Source: a virus. From it: 28,667 nt of DNA. Each line of letters starts with the position of its first letter. Positions within the stretch are counted from its first letter, which is position 1. The notes beneath the pieces are model-generated. The model worked only from the letters and a program-made list of their open reading frames with translations. It did no database searches and was not told the origin of the DNA. This document shows positions 5,443-11,613 of the stretch, piece after piece. The DNA lies in IMG/VR virus record IMGVR_UViG_3300008107_001297, positions 1 to 28,667 of that record; one strand, 5' to 3'. Both the position numbers and the translations under genes were made by a program.

Positions 5443-6462
5443 TTAATATTCTAATTTATATTTTTCTTTTAGCTCTAGGAGCTTTGTTAAATAGAAATGT
5501 GTACAATGTTTTTTGCTTTCCTCACTGTTTAACACTGTCTGTAAATGAGGATCTTTGAAAGGATCAGTTCCTTGGTGATATTTACCCTTGTAGAAAGCTG
5601 GATAACCATTAGCTGTATCACTCACAATCCCTGCATTATGGAATATTGCCACCTTGTCTAGCTTCTCAATACTGTCTGAAGCCCAGGCAAATTCTAGCTC
5701 TTTCACCACCTTTGTTTCATATCCTCTATACCAAAGGTTCCATAAAACAGCCCACATATCAGCACACCAGCTTTGGAATCCTTTGTTCTCATTTTCAAAA
5801 TATGTCTTATTGATTGTCAATAAGTATCTTCTTATGAGCATACAATCGTTATACACCTTGCTCCAAAATGCTGCATCTACGTTCTTAAGAAGATATTGTG
5901 CTCCTCCAGAATGTAGATTGTTCTTCTCACAGATTTCTCTATCTATCCCTACAATAGAAGCTGCTTGATTAAGAACATCTATTTTCTTGTATTCTTCTAG
6001 CTTCTCAGGAAGAACATCTTTTATCTTACTGTCAAAATATGAAGCATTTATGTAACTGTTTGTATCAGAAAGATAGCAAACATCATCATTTATGAACTTT
6101 TCGATGTCCAATTTGTCTGTAAACAACACATCACTATCGCAATAAAAGATAGCTTTATATTTCATCTCTGGACGATCTGCAAAGTATTTAGTGAGACACC
6201 AAGGGCGTAATATTGGAATATAAAAATTAAGTTTGTTAGTTACATCGTTTCTATCATCTCTGTAGAAAACAAACTCTGCTTCTGGATAGAGATCAACAAT
6301 TTTATCCCATTTATCACTTTTCTGTCTAAATCCTGGAGTGAAAACAATCACTGTAGCCCTATCTGAATATCCCAGGTTTTTTAAACTCTCAATCCATGCA
6401 TGCACCTGCCATGTGTAATATGTGTCATCTGGCTGTACACAGATAAACCTTAAATCCTTCAT
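5443..6462 (-). CDS. GT-A/GT8-like glycosyltransferase (339 aa)
   Basis: The fold signature is a nucleotide-sugar glycosyltransferase. It has an N-terminal Rossmann-like start (FICVQPDDTYYTWQVHAWIESL), RPWCLTKYF near 87-95, then AIFYCDSDVLF with the DxD metal/UDP-sugar motif at Asp109-Ser-Asp111. HSGGAQYLL follows at about 184-192, an SWCADMWAVLW segment, and FHNAG near 275-279 as a late His. Length fits a single catalytic domain. There is no signal peptide or membrane anchor, so it acts in the host cytoplasm. Within a virion cluster it may glycosylate a phage fibre or capsid protein, or modify a host surface precursor; the acceptor is not visible. It lies immediately upstream of the 152-residue APKVG-module gene. 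Confidence 0.75.
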   Translation of the reverse strand: MKDLRFICVQPDDTYYTWQVHAWIESLKNLGYSDRATVIVFTPGFRQKSDKWDKIVDLYPEAEFVFYRDDRNDVTNKLNFYIPILRPWCLTKYFADRPEMKYKAIFYCDSDVLFTDKLDIEKFINDDVCYLSDTNSYINASYFDSKIKDVLPEKLEEYKKIDVLNQAASIVGIDREICEKNNLHSGGAQYLLKNVDAAFWSKVYNDCMLIRRYLLTINKTYFENENKGFQSWCADMWAVLWNLWYRGYETKVVKELEFAWASDSIEKLDKVAIFHNAGIVSDTANGYPAFYKGKYHQGTDPFKDPHLQTVLNSEESKKHCTHFYLTKLLELKEKYKLEY

Positions 6463-6491
6463 ATATGTAGTTGTTGGTTTTTAAGCTTTTA

Positions 6492-6593
6492 TTAGGATGC
6501 AAGTGCTGCTATCAGCTTATCCAGCTGTTTGCTTATTTCCCAAAGCAAATTAGCCTCTTGACTCCATCCTATTTGTTTATTTGGAACTGACAT
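6492..6593 (-). CDS. stand-alone KQIGW tail-fibre N-terminal module (33 aa)
   Basis: ATG at 6593 to TAA at 6492 encodes MSVPNKQIGWSQEANLLW, then EISKQLDKLIAALAS. This is the first ~30 residues, and nothing else, of the larger proteins at 6605-7219 (MSIPAKQIGWSNESNLLW) and 7258-8553 (MAIIPKQIGWSQESNLLW). All three share K-Q-I-G-W-S-x-E-x-N-L-L-W followed by a short heptad-like helix (LxKL). The gene lies in the otherwise unexplained gap between the 204-residue gene and the glycosyltransferase. Conserved protein spelling with different codons argues that it is translated. It might cap or occupy the same attachment site as the fibres, or be the relic of a fibre that lost its tip. Confidence 0.72.
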   Translation of the reverse strand: MSVPNKQIGWSQEANLLWEISKQLDKLIAALAS

Positions 6594-6604
6594 TTTTATA
6601 TTAT

Positions 6605-6625
6605 TTAATTATACACTCTGATTTC
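6605..6625. repeat. 21-bp identical gene end, copy 2
   Basis: Identical to 2673-2693; both encode the C-terminal EIRVYN and stop of related fibre-like proteins about 3.9 kb apart. Confidence 0.75.
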
Positions 6626-7219
6626 GATTGGACGATTAATTATTAAATTATCAGATAAGTTTCCGTCTGCTCCATTTTCAATCGCAATTTGATTATTACT
6701 TATTCTATTAGAAAGAATTTGAACTATTGCTCCTTCAACATCAGCACTATTTTCATACACTAATGCTAAAGTTTTATTTTCAGTAAATAGTCCATTTGAA
6801 TTTGCATAATATTTACCAACAGTATCATAAGTAAACCAAATATTCCCAATAGTATTCTCTAACACTGTTACTACTGGAGCTCCTGTGTTGTATTCTAATT
6901 CTGTCTCAGATTCCCAATTTGCTGGTGTTGTTCCTGTAGCAACAAATGAAATACCAAATTCATTTGTAGGGGCTCCTACATTTGTAAAATCATCGTTACC
7001 TTGTATTGTTCCTAATTTATAAGTAACTCCAACAGTTAATGCACCTGATAAAGTTGTTAAAGGGCCATCTCCACCACTCTGTGTTAACAAGGCTGTGTAC
7101 ACATTGTATTTAGGCTTTAAATTGAATATAACAGATGTTAGCTTATTGAGCTGTTTCAATATATACCATAAGAGATTGCTCTCATTGCTCCAACCAATCT
7201 GTTTTGCAGGAATTGACAT
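6605..7219 (-). CDS. tail-fibre-like protein, KQIGW adaptor plus EIRVYN module (204 aa)
   Basis: Residues 1-30 are the KQIGW...NLLW adaptor, with the helix LLWYILKQLNKL. From KPKYNVYTALL onward (about 36) to the terminal EIRVYN it has the same module as the 144-residue protein at 2673-3107, but with a longer central insertion. That insertion (VTYKLGTIQGNDDFTNVGAPTN, then GISFVATGTTPANW, about 65-105) is typical of phage tail-fibre repeats. VLENTIGNIWFTYDT follows at about 118-132. It probably forms a fibre or decoration tip anchored through the N-terminal adaptor. The last 21 coding bases match the other gene exactly, supporting domain shuffling. Confidence 0.75.
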   Translation of the reverse strand: MSIPAKQIGWSNESNLLWYILKQLNKLTSVIFNLKPKYNVYTALLTQSGGDGPLTTLSGALTVGVTYKLGTIQGNDDFTNVGAPTNEFGISFVATGTTPANWESETELEYNTGAPVVTVLENTIGNIWFTYDTVGKYYANSNGLFTENKTLALVYENSADVEGAIVQILSNRISNNQIAIENGADGNLSDNLIINRPIEIRVYN

Positions 7220-7257
7220 TTTATTAATTTTTTATCATCTACTAATTTCTTCCCAGT

Positions 7258-8553
7258 CTATAGAACGTCTCTTTCAAGCTGGTTAGAAAAAAGGGCTTCT
7301 TTGAGGATGTTTATACTAGGTGATCCTTGGTTAGAGGAGTTAACATATCCACTAGCTAACACTCTTCCTCCTGTAGCACTTGTTCCTGTAATATTATAAT
7401 CTACAGCAGAATCAGCACCAGCAGTTAACCAACTTCCTCCAGAAATTGATACATTGCCATTCACCACTCTCCAAGCATAATTTTTACCATTACCAAGTCC
7501 TATGAGAGAAATAGCTGTTGCAATTACAATAGCATCTAGTCTTGTAGTCTTAAGTCTTATGCCTACAATGGGATAGTATGTACCAGCTACAGCAAATGTT
7601 CTAGGTGCAGTGATGGATGTACCAATAGACTGTTGTTTACCTCTAAGCTCATAACCACCTTCTGATATCACTGTAGAACAAATCTGTTTTAATGTAGCTG
7701 TTCCACCTGCACCAGATGAAGTGATTATATCATAACGCAGTGGTAATGAAGCAGTTGTGATGTATGTAGAAGCTATGATGTTAGCATGGTTGAATGTGTG
7801 ACAAAGAATAAATTGTCCATTGATAACAAATCCCATTCTTACAGACCCCACTCCTAACCACTCCATATCCATCCAAAGAATTTGTGCTTTAGTGATGTCA
7901 AGAGTGAGTCCTGAAGGACCTGTTCCATCAAGTTTATCACCATTCCAATCTGCTTGGTTAACTTCTGTATATACAGGTGTTCCTGTTACAGTGCTAGCTT
8001 TAACAAAACTAAGTGTATTTACAGCACCTCCTGTAAAACTTTTATCTGCTAATTGTAAATAAAAACCATTAGATTGTGTAATAAGTCCACCACCCACTAT
8101 CCCATTTTCACGAAAATATCCCACTCTCTGTGTAAGACCAACTTGAGCAGGGTTGAGAACAAATGTATTTAAAGTGAGAAGTGACTTACCAGGTTGGTAA
8201 GAAAACACTTTAATTGTTTCTCTAATAACATAATTAATATCTCCTAATCCAGCTGAGTTTGTAACAGTTAAATCTACAAGTCCTTGGTTAGCATTAAATG
8301 TAGCTGTACCTCCATTAACAGCTGTAGACCAAAGATCATTATCATCAAATCTATGACTAGAATCAAATAATGTAAAAGGTTGAGACACTCTAAGTCTTCC
8401 AAAAGCATCTTGTGCTGTAGAAGGAGCAAAAGTAATTGCTGTACTTTCATTACCAGATGCAACTATTCCATTAAGTCTATCAACTTTCTTTAATAGCTCC
8501 CACAAGAGATTGCTCTCTTGAGACCAGCCTATTTGTTTGGGAATTATTGCCAT
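7258..8553 (-). CDS. phage tail/structural protein with KQIGW adaptor and FGRLRVSQPFTLFD domain (431 aa)
   Basis: Start is set at ATG 8553, giving MAIIPKQIGWSQESNLLW, which aligns with the two related proteins; an upstream TTG at 8562 lies inside a promoter-like element. After the 30-residue adaptor comes AQDAFGRLRVSQPFTLFDSSHRFD (about 47-70). This signature recurs in tail or host-binding proteins of many tailed phages, which usually have a beta-sandwich of roughly 400 residues. Further text such as GGYELRGKQQSIGTSI supports that family. It is probably a receptor-binding or baseplate component. It is the first gene after a terminator hairpin and a TTG-N20-TAAATTTG promoter candidate, so it may head its own transcript. 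Confidence 0.8.
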   Translation of the reverse strand: MAIIPKQIGWSQESNLLWELLKKVDRLNGIVASGNESTAITFAPSTAQDAFGRLRVSQPFTLFDSSHRFDDNDLWSTAVNGGTATFNANQGLVDLTVTNSAGLGDINYVIRETIKVFSYQPGKSLLTLNTFVLNPAQVGLTQRVGYFRENGIVGGGLITQSNGFYLQLADKSFTGGAVNTLSFVKASTVTGTPVYTEVNQADWNGDKLDGTGPSGLTLDITKAQILWMDMEWLGVGSVRMGFVINGQFILCHTFNHANIIASTYITTASLPLRYDIITSSGAGGTATLKQICSTVISEGGYELRGKQQSIGTSITAPRTFAVAGTYYPIVGIRLKTTRLDAIVIATAISLIGLGNGKNYAWRVVNGNVSISGGSWLTAGADSAVDYNITGTSATGGRVLASGYVNSSNQGSPSINILKEALFSNQLERDVL

Positions 8554-8559
8554 AATATA

Positions 8560-8590
8560 CAAATTTATACTATTGTTGTAGTATTAACAA
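8560..8590 (-). promoter_or_regulatory. candidate Bacteroidota promoter for the 431-aa tail gene
   Basis: On the minus strand TTG (8588-8590), a 20-base spacer, then TAAATTTG (8560-8567) matches the Bacteroidota consensus TTG-N19-TAnnTTTG. It lies directly after a terminator hairpin and ends six bases before the ATG at 8553, so the transcript would be leaderless or nearly so. Such matches arise by chance in AT-rich DNA; position is the main support. Confidence 0.4.
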
Positions 8591-8596
8591 TAGCAA

Positions 8597-8627
8597 TAAA
8601 AAATAGAATAACCAATTCAGTTATTCT
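8597..8627 (-). terminator. rho-independent terminator after the 70-aa membrane protein gene
   Basis: On the minus strand AGAATAAC and GTTATTCT form a perfect 8-bp stem around a 7-base loop (TGAATTG), followed at once by ATTTTTTATT. The stop codon of the membrane protein (TGA) lies in the loop. The stem is AT-rich, so strength is uncertain. Confidence 0.6.
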
Positions 8628-8829
8628 TTAACCATCTGGAACAGAAGATATATAACAACCAAAAGCACCCTGAAATTAAATAGAATGTAATATCTGCTAT
8701 CCAGTATGAGCCACTCAAGTCCATTACAAGCTTGAACAGTGCATCGTATCCAAATGGAAGGAAGAACATTCCTAACATCATAGATGCCTCTTTTATTTTT
8801 AAAACTCTTTTTCTTGTTCTTTTTAACAT
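8617..8829 (-). CDS. small two-TM membrane protein (70 aa)
   Basis: The protein is 70 residues with a basic N-terminus (MLKRTRKRVLKIKEAS) and two hydrophobic segments (about 17-36, MLGMFFLPFGYDALFKLVM, and about 44-63, IADITFYLISGCFWLLYIF), then a positive end (CSRWLKNN). It is an inner-membrane protein with no assigned function; a second holin-like or superinfection role is possible but unsupported. Unusually here, its ATG is preceded by AAGGAG (8833-8838) with a 3-base spacing. An overlapping frame from 8842 would give a polar-basic protein with less plausible composition. It is followed by a terminator hairpin. Confidence 0.65.
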   Translation of the reverse strand: MLKRTRKRVLKIKEASMMLGMFFLPFGYDALFKLVMDLSGSYWIADITFYLISGCFWLLYIFCSRWLKNN

Positions 8830-8859
8830 GATCTCCTTCCATACAGGGTTATTTGGTTA

Positions 8860-8985
8860 TCACCTTCCTTGTCCTTGATATTTGGACACAGATTTGTCTT
8901 TAGGACCTTTGGATTTTTGAGCCTTTCCTTTCTTTCTTTTACCAAAAGTGATTTTTTTAACGTCTGCTGATTTTACTTTTGCCAT
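8860..8985 (-). CDS. 41-residue basic protein with GKAQKSKG motif
   Basis: ATG at 8985 to TGA at 8860 gives MAKVKSADVKKITFGKRKKG, then KAQKSKGPKDKSVSKYQGQGR. It is a very basic 41-residue protein. The KAQ motif recalls the KAQ[YW]G motifs of the basic array at 1-2354, although the rest differs. It fits exactly between the 115-residue and 70-residue genes. Ordered, non-random Lys spacing and the MAK start make translation likely. A virion or nucleic-acid-binding role is inferred from charge only. Confidence 0.65.
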   Translation of the reverse strand: MAKVKSADVKKITFGKRKKGKAQKSKGPKDKSVSKYQGQGR

Positions 8986-9006
8986 TTTCTATTAGTTTTA
9001 AAACAA

Positions 9007-9354
9007 TTAACAAGGAGGTGAAAACGCAACAACGATGCTATTTTCTACAATTCCAGCTAAACCTGATCCATAATAATATCCATCTGGAACAGGTTGATCA
9101 TCAGTGGTTTTGATTGTAAGATTTCCATCACAAGCATATATTTTATAAAAATCAAGTTCTCCACCACCACATTCTTCTGTAGTATACTGTAATTCTAATT
9201 GTATATAAACATTGCTACAAACAGACTGCTCACAACATAAATCATAAGCTACTTCTTTCCATACCCCAACCTTTGGGGCTTTATCTGCTAAAATTAATGA
9301 TCCAGCCACTAATTTGTTATTAGCATATCTTACAAATCCTTTCTTATTAGCCAT
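9007..9354 (-). CDS. structural protein with N-terminal APKVGxWKEV module (115 aa)
   Basis: Residues 1-40 (MANKKGFVRYANNKLVAGSL..., APKVGVWKEVAYDLCC) are the same module as in the 152-residue protein at 4983-5441 and the split gene at 3826-4960. The remaining 75 residues are different, short and Cys-containing (LELQYTTEECGGGELDFYKIYACDG). The chain ends VAFSPPC. This intact copy fixes what the split gene should look like. It probably occupies an equivalent virion position with another tip. It starts two bases after the stop of the 81-residue gene. Confidence 0.72.
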   Translation of the reverse strand: MANKKGFVRYANNKLVAGSLILADKAPKVGVWKEVAYDLCCEQSVCSNVYIQLELQYTTEECGGGELDFYKIYACDGNLTIKTTDDQPVPDGYYYGSGLAGIVENSIVVAFSPPC

Positions 9355-9356
9355 TT

Positions 9357-9602
9357 TTAATCAGTTATGTTTGTGAAAAATCCTTTTGATGTAAGGTCTT
9401 CTGCATTCTTGGAAGCTCTAATTTCTGCTCTTAGTATTTCTTGATCTGTAAAAAGAAGACACCTTTCATTCTTTCCATCAGCATCTTCCACCCATACAGA
9501 GATGTACCAGGGTTTAGCATTGGAAAACTTCTTCTTTTCTGTGTTCCACACTTTAATTAAGCGTCCAGCTTTAATTTTCACCTTGTCAATTAAATTTGCC
9601 AT
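9357..9602 (-). CDS. unknown small phage protein (81 aa)
   Basis: This 81-residue protein begins MANLIDKVKIKAGRLIKVWN. Beta-rich N-terminal part (KIKAGRLIKVWNTEKKKF, then PWYISVWVEDADGK) is followed by a short helical C-terminus (DQEILRAEIRASKNAEDL). It is small, soluble and has no signal or membrane segment. I recognise no family. It lies two bases downstream of the secreted 214-residue protein gene and two bases upstream of the APKVG-module gene, so it is transcribed with both. Confidence 0.7.
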   Translation of the reverse strand: MANLIDKVKIKAGRLIKVWNTEKKKFSNAKPWYISVWVEDADGKNERCLLFTDQEILRAEIRASKNAEDLTSKGFFTNITD

Positions 9603-9604
9603 GT

Positions 9605-10249
9605 TTAAGGGTTTTTATAATATTTTAATACAAATATGTCATTAAATCTGTCTTCAAAACGTATTGTTATAAGGTTAAGTCCTGAGCTAAAATACGTATT
9701 TATAGGTATGTTAATGGTCTTATTCACCAGATATTTTTTCCTAAACAACACCTCACCGTTTACATTATATATAATAGTGGTTTGTAAAATTGTTCTATTT
9801 CCCACATCCATCTTAAGAACTCCTCCTACAATTTGTACAGATGTTGCACTTGTATTTCTTGGATTAGTTATGAAATTGTTAGGAGAGATGTTTAATACAC
9901 CAAATGATGTATTTATTTCTAACAATCCCATGTCTATTTGTGAGCCTCCTAATATACAAACTGATTGAGGAAAAGGCTTCACTGTGAACTTTATAGAGGG
10001 TAGAGGTTGATGTGGAATAGATATGTATATAGAATCTAAAACACTTGTGTCTACACTTGGAGTTTGTTCAAATCTATACCTAATATCTATTCTACAATCT
10101 AGCTTATTTGTAATTTTAAATAAATATGTGTTGTTCTCAAATCCTAAATAAAAGACACTTATTACATCATTCTGAGCAAATTGTCCATTATTCTGTCCAA
10201 GAGAAGAAAGATTTATTAAAATTAACCATATAAGAAATATAAATCTCAT
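9605..10249 (-). CDS. secreted protein with T9SS-tail-like C-terminus (214 aa)
   Basis: The N-terminus MRFIFLIWLILINLSSLGQ is a signal peptide with likely cleavage near residue 18-19. The body is beta-rich and unrecognised. The last ~60 residues (IIYNVNGEVLFRKKYLV..., INIPINTYFSSGLNLITIRF, then FVLKYYKN) resemble the type IX secretion sorting domain of Bacteroidota (a 'vYnxxGxvl... Gl..i.v... xxKxxK' pattern); the resemblance was judged by eye. If right, host machinery may export or surface-anchor it. Its ATG overlaps the amidase stop as TAATG (10249), placing it in the lysis transcript. It may act at the outer membrane, for example in the last lysis step or in superinfection exclusion; this is inference. 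Confidence 0.6.
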   Translation of the reverse strand: MRFIFLIWLILINLSSLGQNNGQFAQNDVISVFYLGFENNTYLFKITNKLDCRIDIRYRFEQTPSVDTSVLDSIYISIPHQPLPSIKFTVKPFPQSVCILGGSQIDMGLLEINTSFGVLNISPNNFITNPRNTSATSVQIVGGVLKMDVGNRTILQTTIIYNVNGEVLFRKKYLVNKTINIPINTYFSSGLNLITIRFEDRFNDIFVLKYYKNP

Positions 10250-10899
10250 TACAGAGATTTTAGCATTTGTATCATTTTTGGGTGAGGATAGATGTCTGTT
10301 TTATCAGCTCTAACAGAATTGTGTGTATACACCCCAGGCTCTCCTTTAAGAGCTCTAGCGTTCAAGTTCCAAATATCCTCTTTGTATGTCAAAGGAATAC
10401 CATATCTATCTTTCCAAAGAAGCAAAAGTTCTTTTACACTAGCAATCTGTGCGTCAGAATAGCTGTGGAAGTATGTATATCCTTTGTATGGAACATCGAG
10501 TTTAGTCACCTGATTCTCAGGCACTTCTCCTCCTACATAGTTGTAAAACTTACCATTTGTGTAAGATAAGTGTCCCCAGTTACAAATCTCAATACCAATT
10601 GATAGTTTATCTAGATTTATGAAAGGAAGTCCAAATCTATCAAATGTAGAACGTTTAGCACCAAGATGGAATCCCCAAAACTTAGAACTAAACCCTTGTA
10701 CAATCCTACCATCTCCATCTGATGATCCTGGACCAGCAATAGCTACACATGTAGCCACTCTTTCTGGGTTGGATGCCCACCATCTAAATACATTTGTACC
10801 ACTGTTGTTACCAGCAGTGTGATGTAAATAAACTTGTTTCTTTGGATGTTCCTCTCTAATGTATTGACTTACAGGGAAATCCACTTGTAAAATGTTCAT
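10249..10899 (-). CDS. N-acetylmuramoyl-L-alanine amidase, endolysin (216 aa)
   Basis: This is an Amidase_2-type zinc amidase that cuts the bond between N-acetylmuramic acid and L-Ala in peptidoglycan. Visible features are VYLHHTAGN with zinc-ligand His26/His27, GRIVQGF and FHLGAKRSTF (about 65-86), LSIGIEICNWG with Glu104 (about 99-109), and HNSVRADKTDIYPHP near the end, giving His193 and Asp202 as the remaining ligands. It has no signal peptide, so it needs the adjacent holin for access. It overlaps the holin gene by 4 bp (ATGA at 10896-10899) and the next gene by TAATG. It is full length for a single-domain phage endolysin. Confidence 0.9.
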   Translation of the reverse strand: MNILQVDFPVSQYIREEHPKKQVYLHHTAGNNSGTNVFRWWASNPERVATCVAIAGPGSSDGDGRIVQGFSSKFWGFHLGAKRSTFDRFGLPFINLDKLSIGIEICNWGHLSYTNGKFYNYVGGEVPENQVTKLDVPYKGYTYFHSYSDAQIASVKELLLLWKDRYGIPLTYKEDIWNLNARALKGEPGVYTHNSVRADKTDIYPHPKMIQMLKSL

Positions 10900-11132
10900 A
10901 TATCTTGTTGTTGATTGTTTTTTTTGAGGATGACAGAAATTGCATCACTCACTTTCTTTTCGATTGTCTCAGGAGCAAGCAAAAGTACACACCCTGCAAC
11001 CAGTCCTCCTATTCCTTCCCAGACAAACGTAAAAGTTCCTTTATATACAAGAAACAATGTAACCACCATTGTTGCTGTACCTATAATTGTTGTAATCCAC
11101 CCACCTAAAACATTTCTAATAGCCTCTTTCAT
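10896..11132 (-). CDS. holin candidate (78 aa)
   Basis: This 78-residue protein has two hydrophobic segments (about 12-30, ITTIIGTATMVVTLFLVYK, and about 36-54, FVWEGIGGLVAGCVLLLAP) and a charged, Lys-rich C-terminus (KKVSDAISVILKKNNQQQ). It has a short N-terminus and the size typical of class II holins. It overlaps the endolysin start by ATGA, the classical holin-endolysin arrangement. It probably forms the membrane lesion that releases the amidase. Sequence family is not recognised, so the call rests on topology and position. Confidence 0.7.
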   Translation of the reverse strand: MKEAIRNVLGGWITTIIGTATMVVTLFLVYKGTFTFVWEGIGGLVAGCVLLLAPETIEKKVSDAISVILKKNNQQQDI

Positions 11133-11136
11133 AACA

Positions 11137-11457
11137 TTAATGTTTAATGTTTGCGTAAATAGTGGTGATGTATTGGATGATGAGAAGCAGCGTTATTCCC
11201 CCTCCCACTATCCAATACACTCTTTTTTTAAAGTCTTCCTGTCTACCCACCTTCTTCTCAAGCTGTTCAATCTTGTCTTTTAGAACAGAAATGTCATTAA
11301 TAAACCCTCCTGTTTTTGTAAGGGGATTTCCAAGAATAGCATCCACCACCTGGGTGAGTTTGGTGTTAATGTCATCAATTTTTTCTTCCAACTCAGTTAG
11401 TCTTTGATCCATGTTCTTAATGTCTTCTAGTACAGATTCTTCAAAATTGTGTTGCAT
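11137..11457 (-). CDS. coiled-coil protein with C-terminal TM segment (106 aa), lysis-associated
   Basis: The first ~80 residues carry heptad patterns (DIKNMDQRLTELEEKIDDI and LKDKIEQLEKKVGRQEDFKK). One hydrophobic segment lies near residues 81-101 (RVYWIVGGGITLLLIIQYI), followed by a short tail. This layout is seen in XhlA-like or Mu-type lysis accessory proteins that tether to the membrane and act with a holin. It starts the lysis run, just after a terminator-like hairpin and a promoter-like element. It could regulate holin timing or be a spanin-like component; I cannot decide. Confidence 0.68.
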   Translation of the reverse strand: MQHNFEESVLEDIKNMDQRLTELEEKIDDINTKLTQVVDAILGNPLTKTGGFINDISVLKDKIEQLEKKVGRQEDFKKRVYWIVGGGITLLLIIQYITTIYANIKH

Positions 11458-11486
11458 AATGCTAACGTTTACATAGGGAACGAATT

Positions 11487-11526
11487 AAAAAAGCACACCC
11501 TCCCCTCCGAAACGGGAAAATGTGCT
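11487..11526 (-). terminator. terminator or attenuator hairpin ahead of the lysis genes
   Basis: On the minus strand AGCACA...TGTGCT form a 6-bp outer stem. Inside is TTTTCCCG/GGGGAGGG, which can extend pairing through CCC/GGG. A run of six T follows the stem (11487-11492). The hairpin lies downstream of two promoter candidates and about 30 bp upstream of the ATG at 11457, so it may end the upstream transcript or attenuate the lysis transcript. Confidence 0.7.
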
Positions 11527-11555
11527 ATTTAGTTATAATTTATAGAAAGCCCTGC

Positions 11556-11586
11556 CAAAGGTAAAATAACATTTTGAATTATCCAA
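11556..11586 (-). promoter_or_regulatory. candidate Bacteroidota promoter, lysis cassette
   Basis: On the minus strand TTG (11584-11586), 20 bases, then TACCTTTG (11556-11563) fits TTG-N19-TAnnTTTG. It lies in the only sizeable gap in this stretch, upstream of the hairpin at 11487-11526 and the lysis genes. Confidence 0.45.
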
Positions 11587-11613
11587 ATTTATTTTAATCT
11601 GTGGACTTATCAA
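11584..11613 (-). promoter_or_regulatory. second overlapping candidate promoter
   Basis: TTG (11611-11613), 19 bases, then TAAATTTG (11584-11591) matches the consensus exactly. Its -7 box shares bases with the -33 box of the next match, so the two are tandem and mutually exclusive. The -33 element lies inside the end of the 111-residue gene. Confidence 0.4.

Larger units (their letters stand above)
11458..11593 (-). other. intergenic region between structural/tail genes and lysis genes
   Basis: This 136-bp gap is the longest in the window. It holds the hairpin (11487-11526) and two promoter candidates (11556-11613); no further open frame or RNA gene is visible in it. Confidence 0.6.

Noticed and set aside
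8553-8562. TTG 8562 as start of the tail protein
   Set aside because: It adds MYI before an ATG that aligns exactly with the starts of two related proteins, and it overlaps a promoter-like element.
8621-8842. Alternative 73-residue frame over the two-TM gene
   Set aside because: Composition is less plausible, and the other frame has clean membrane segments, a Shine-Dalgarno sequence and a terminator after its stop.
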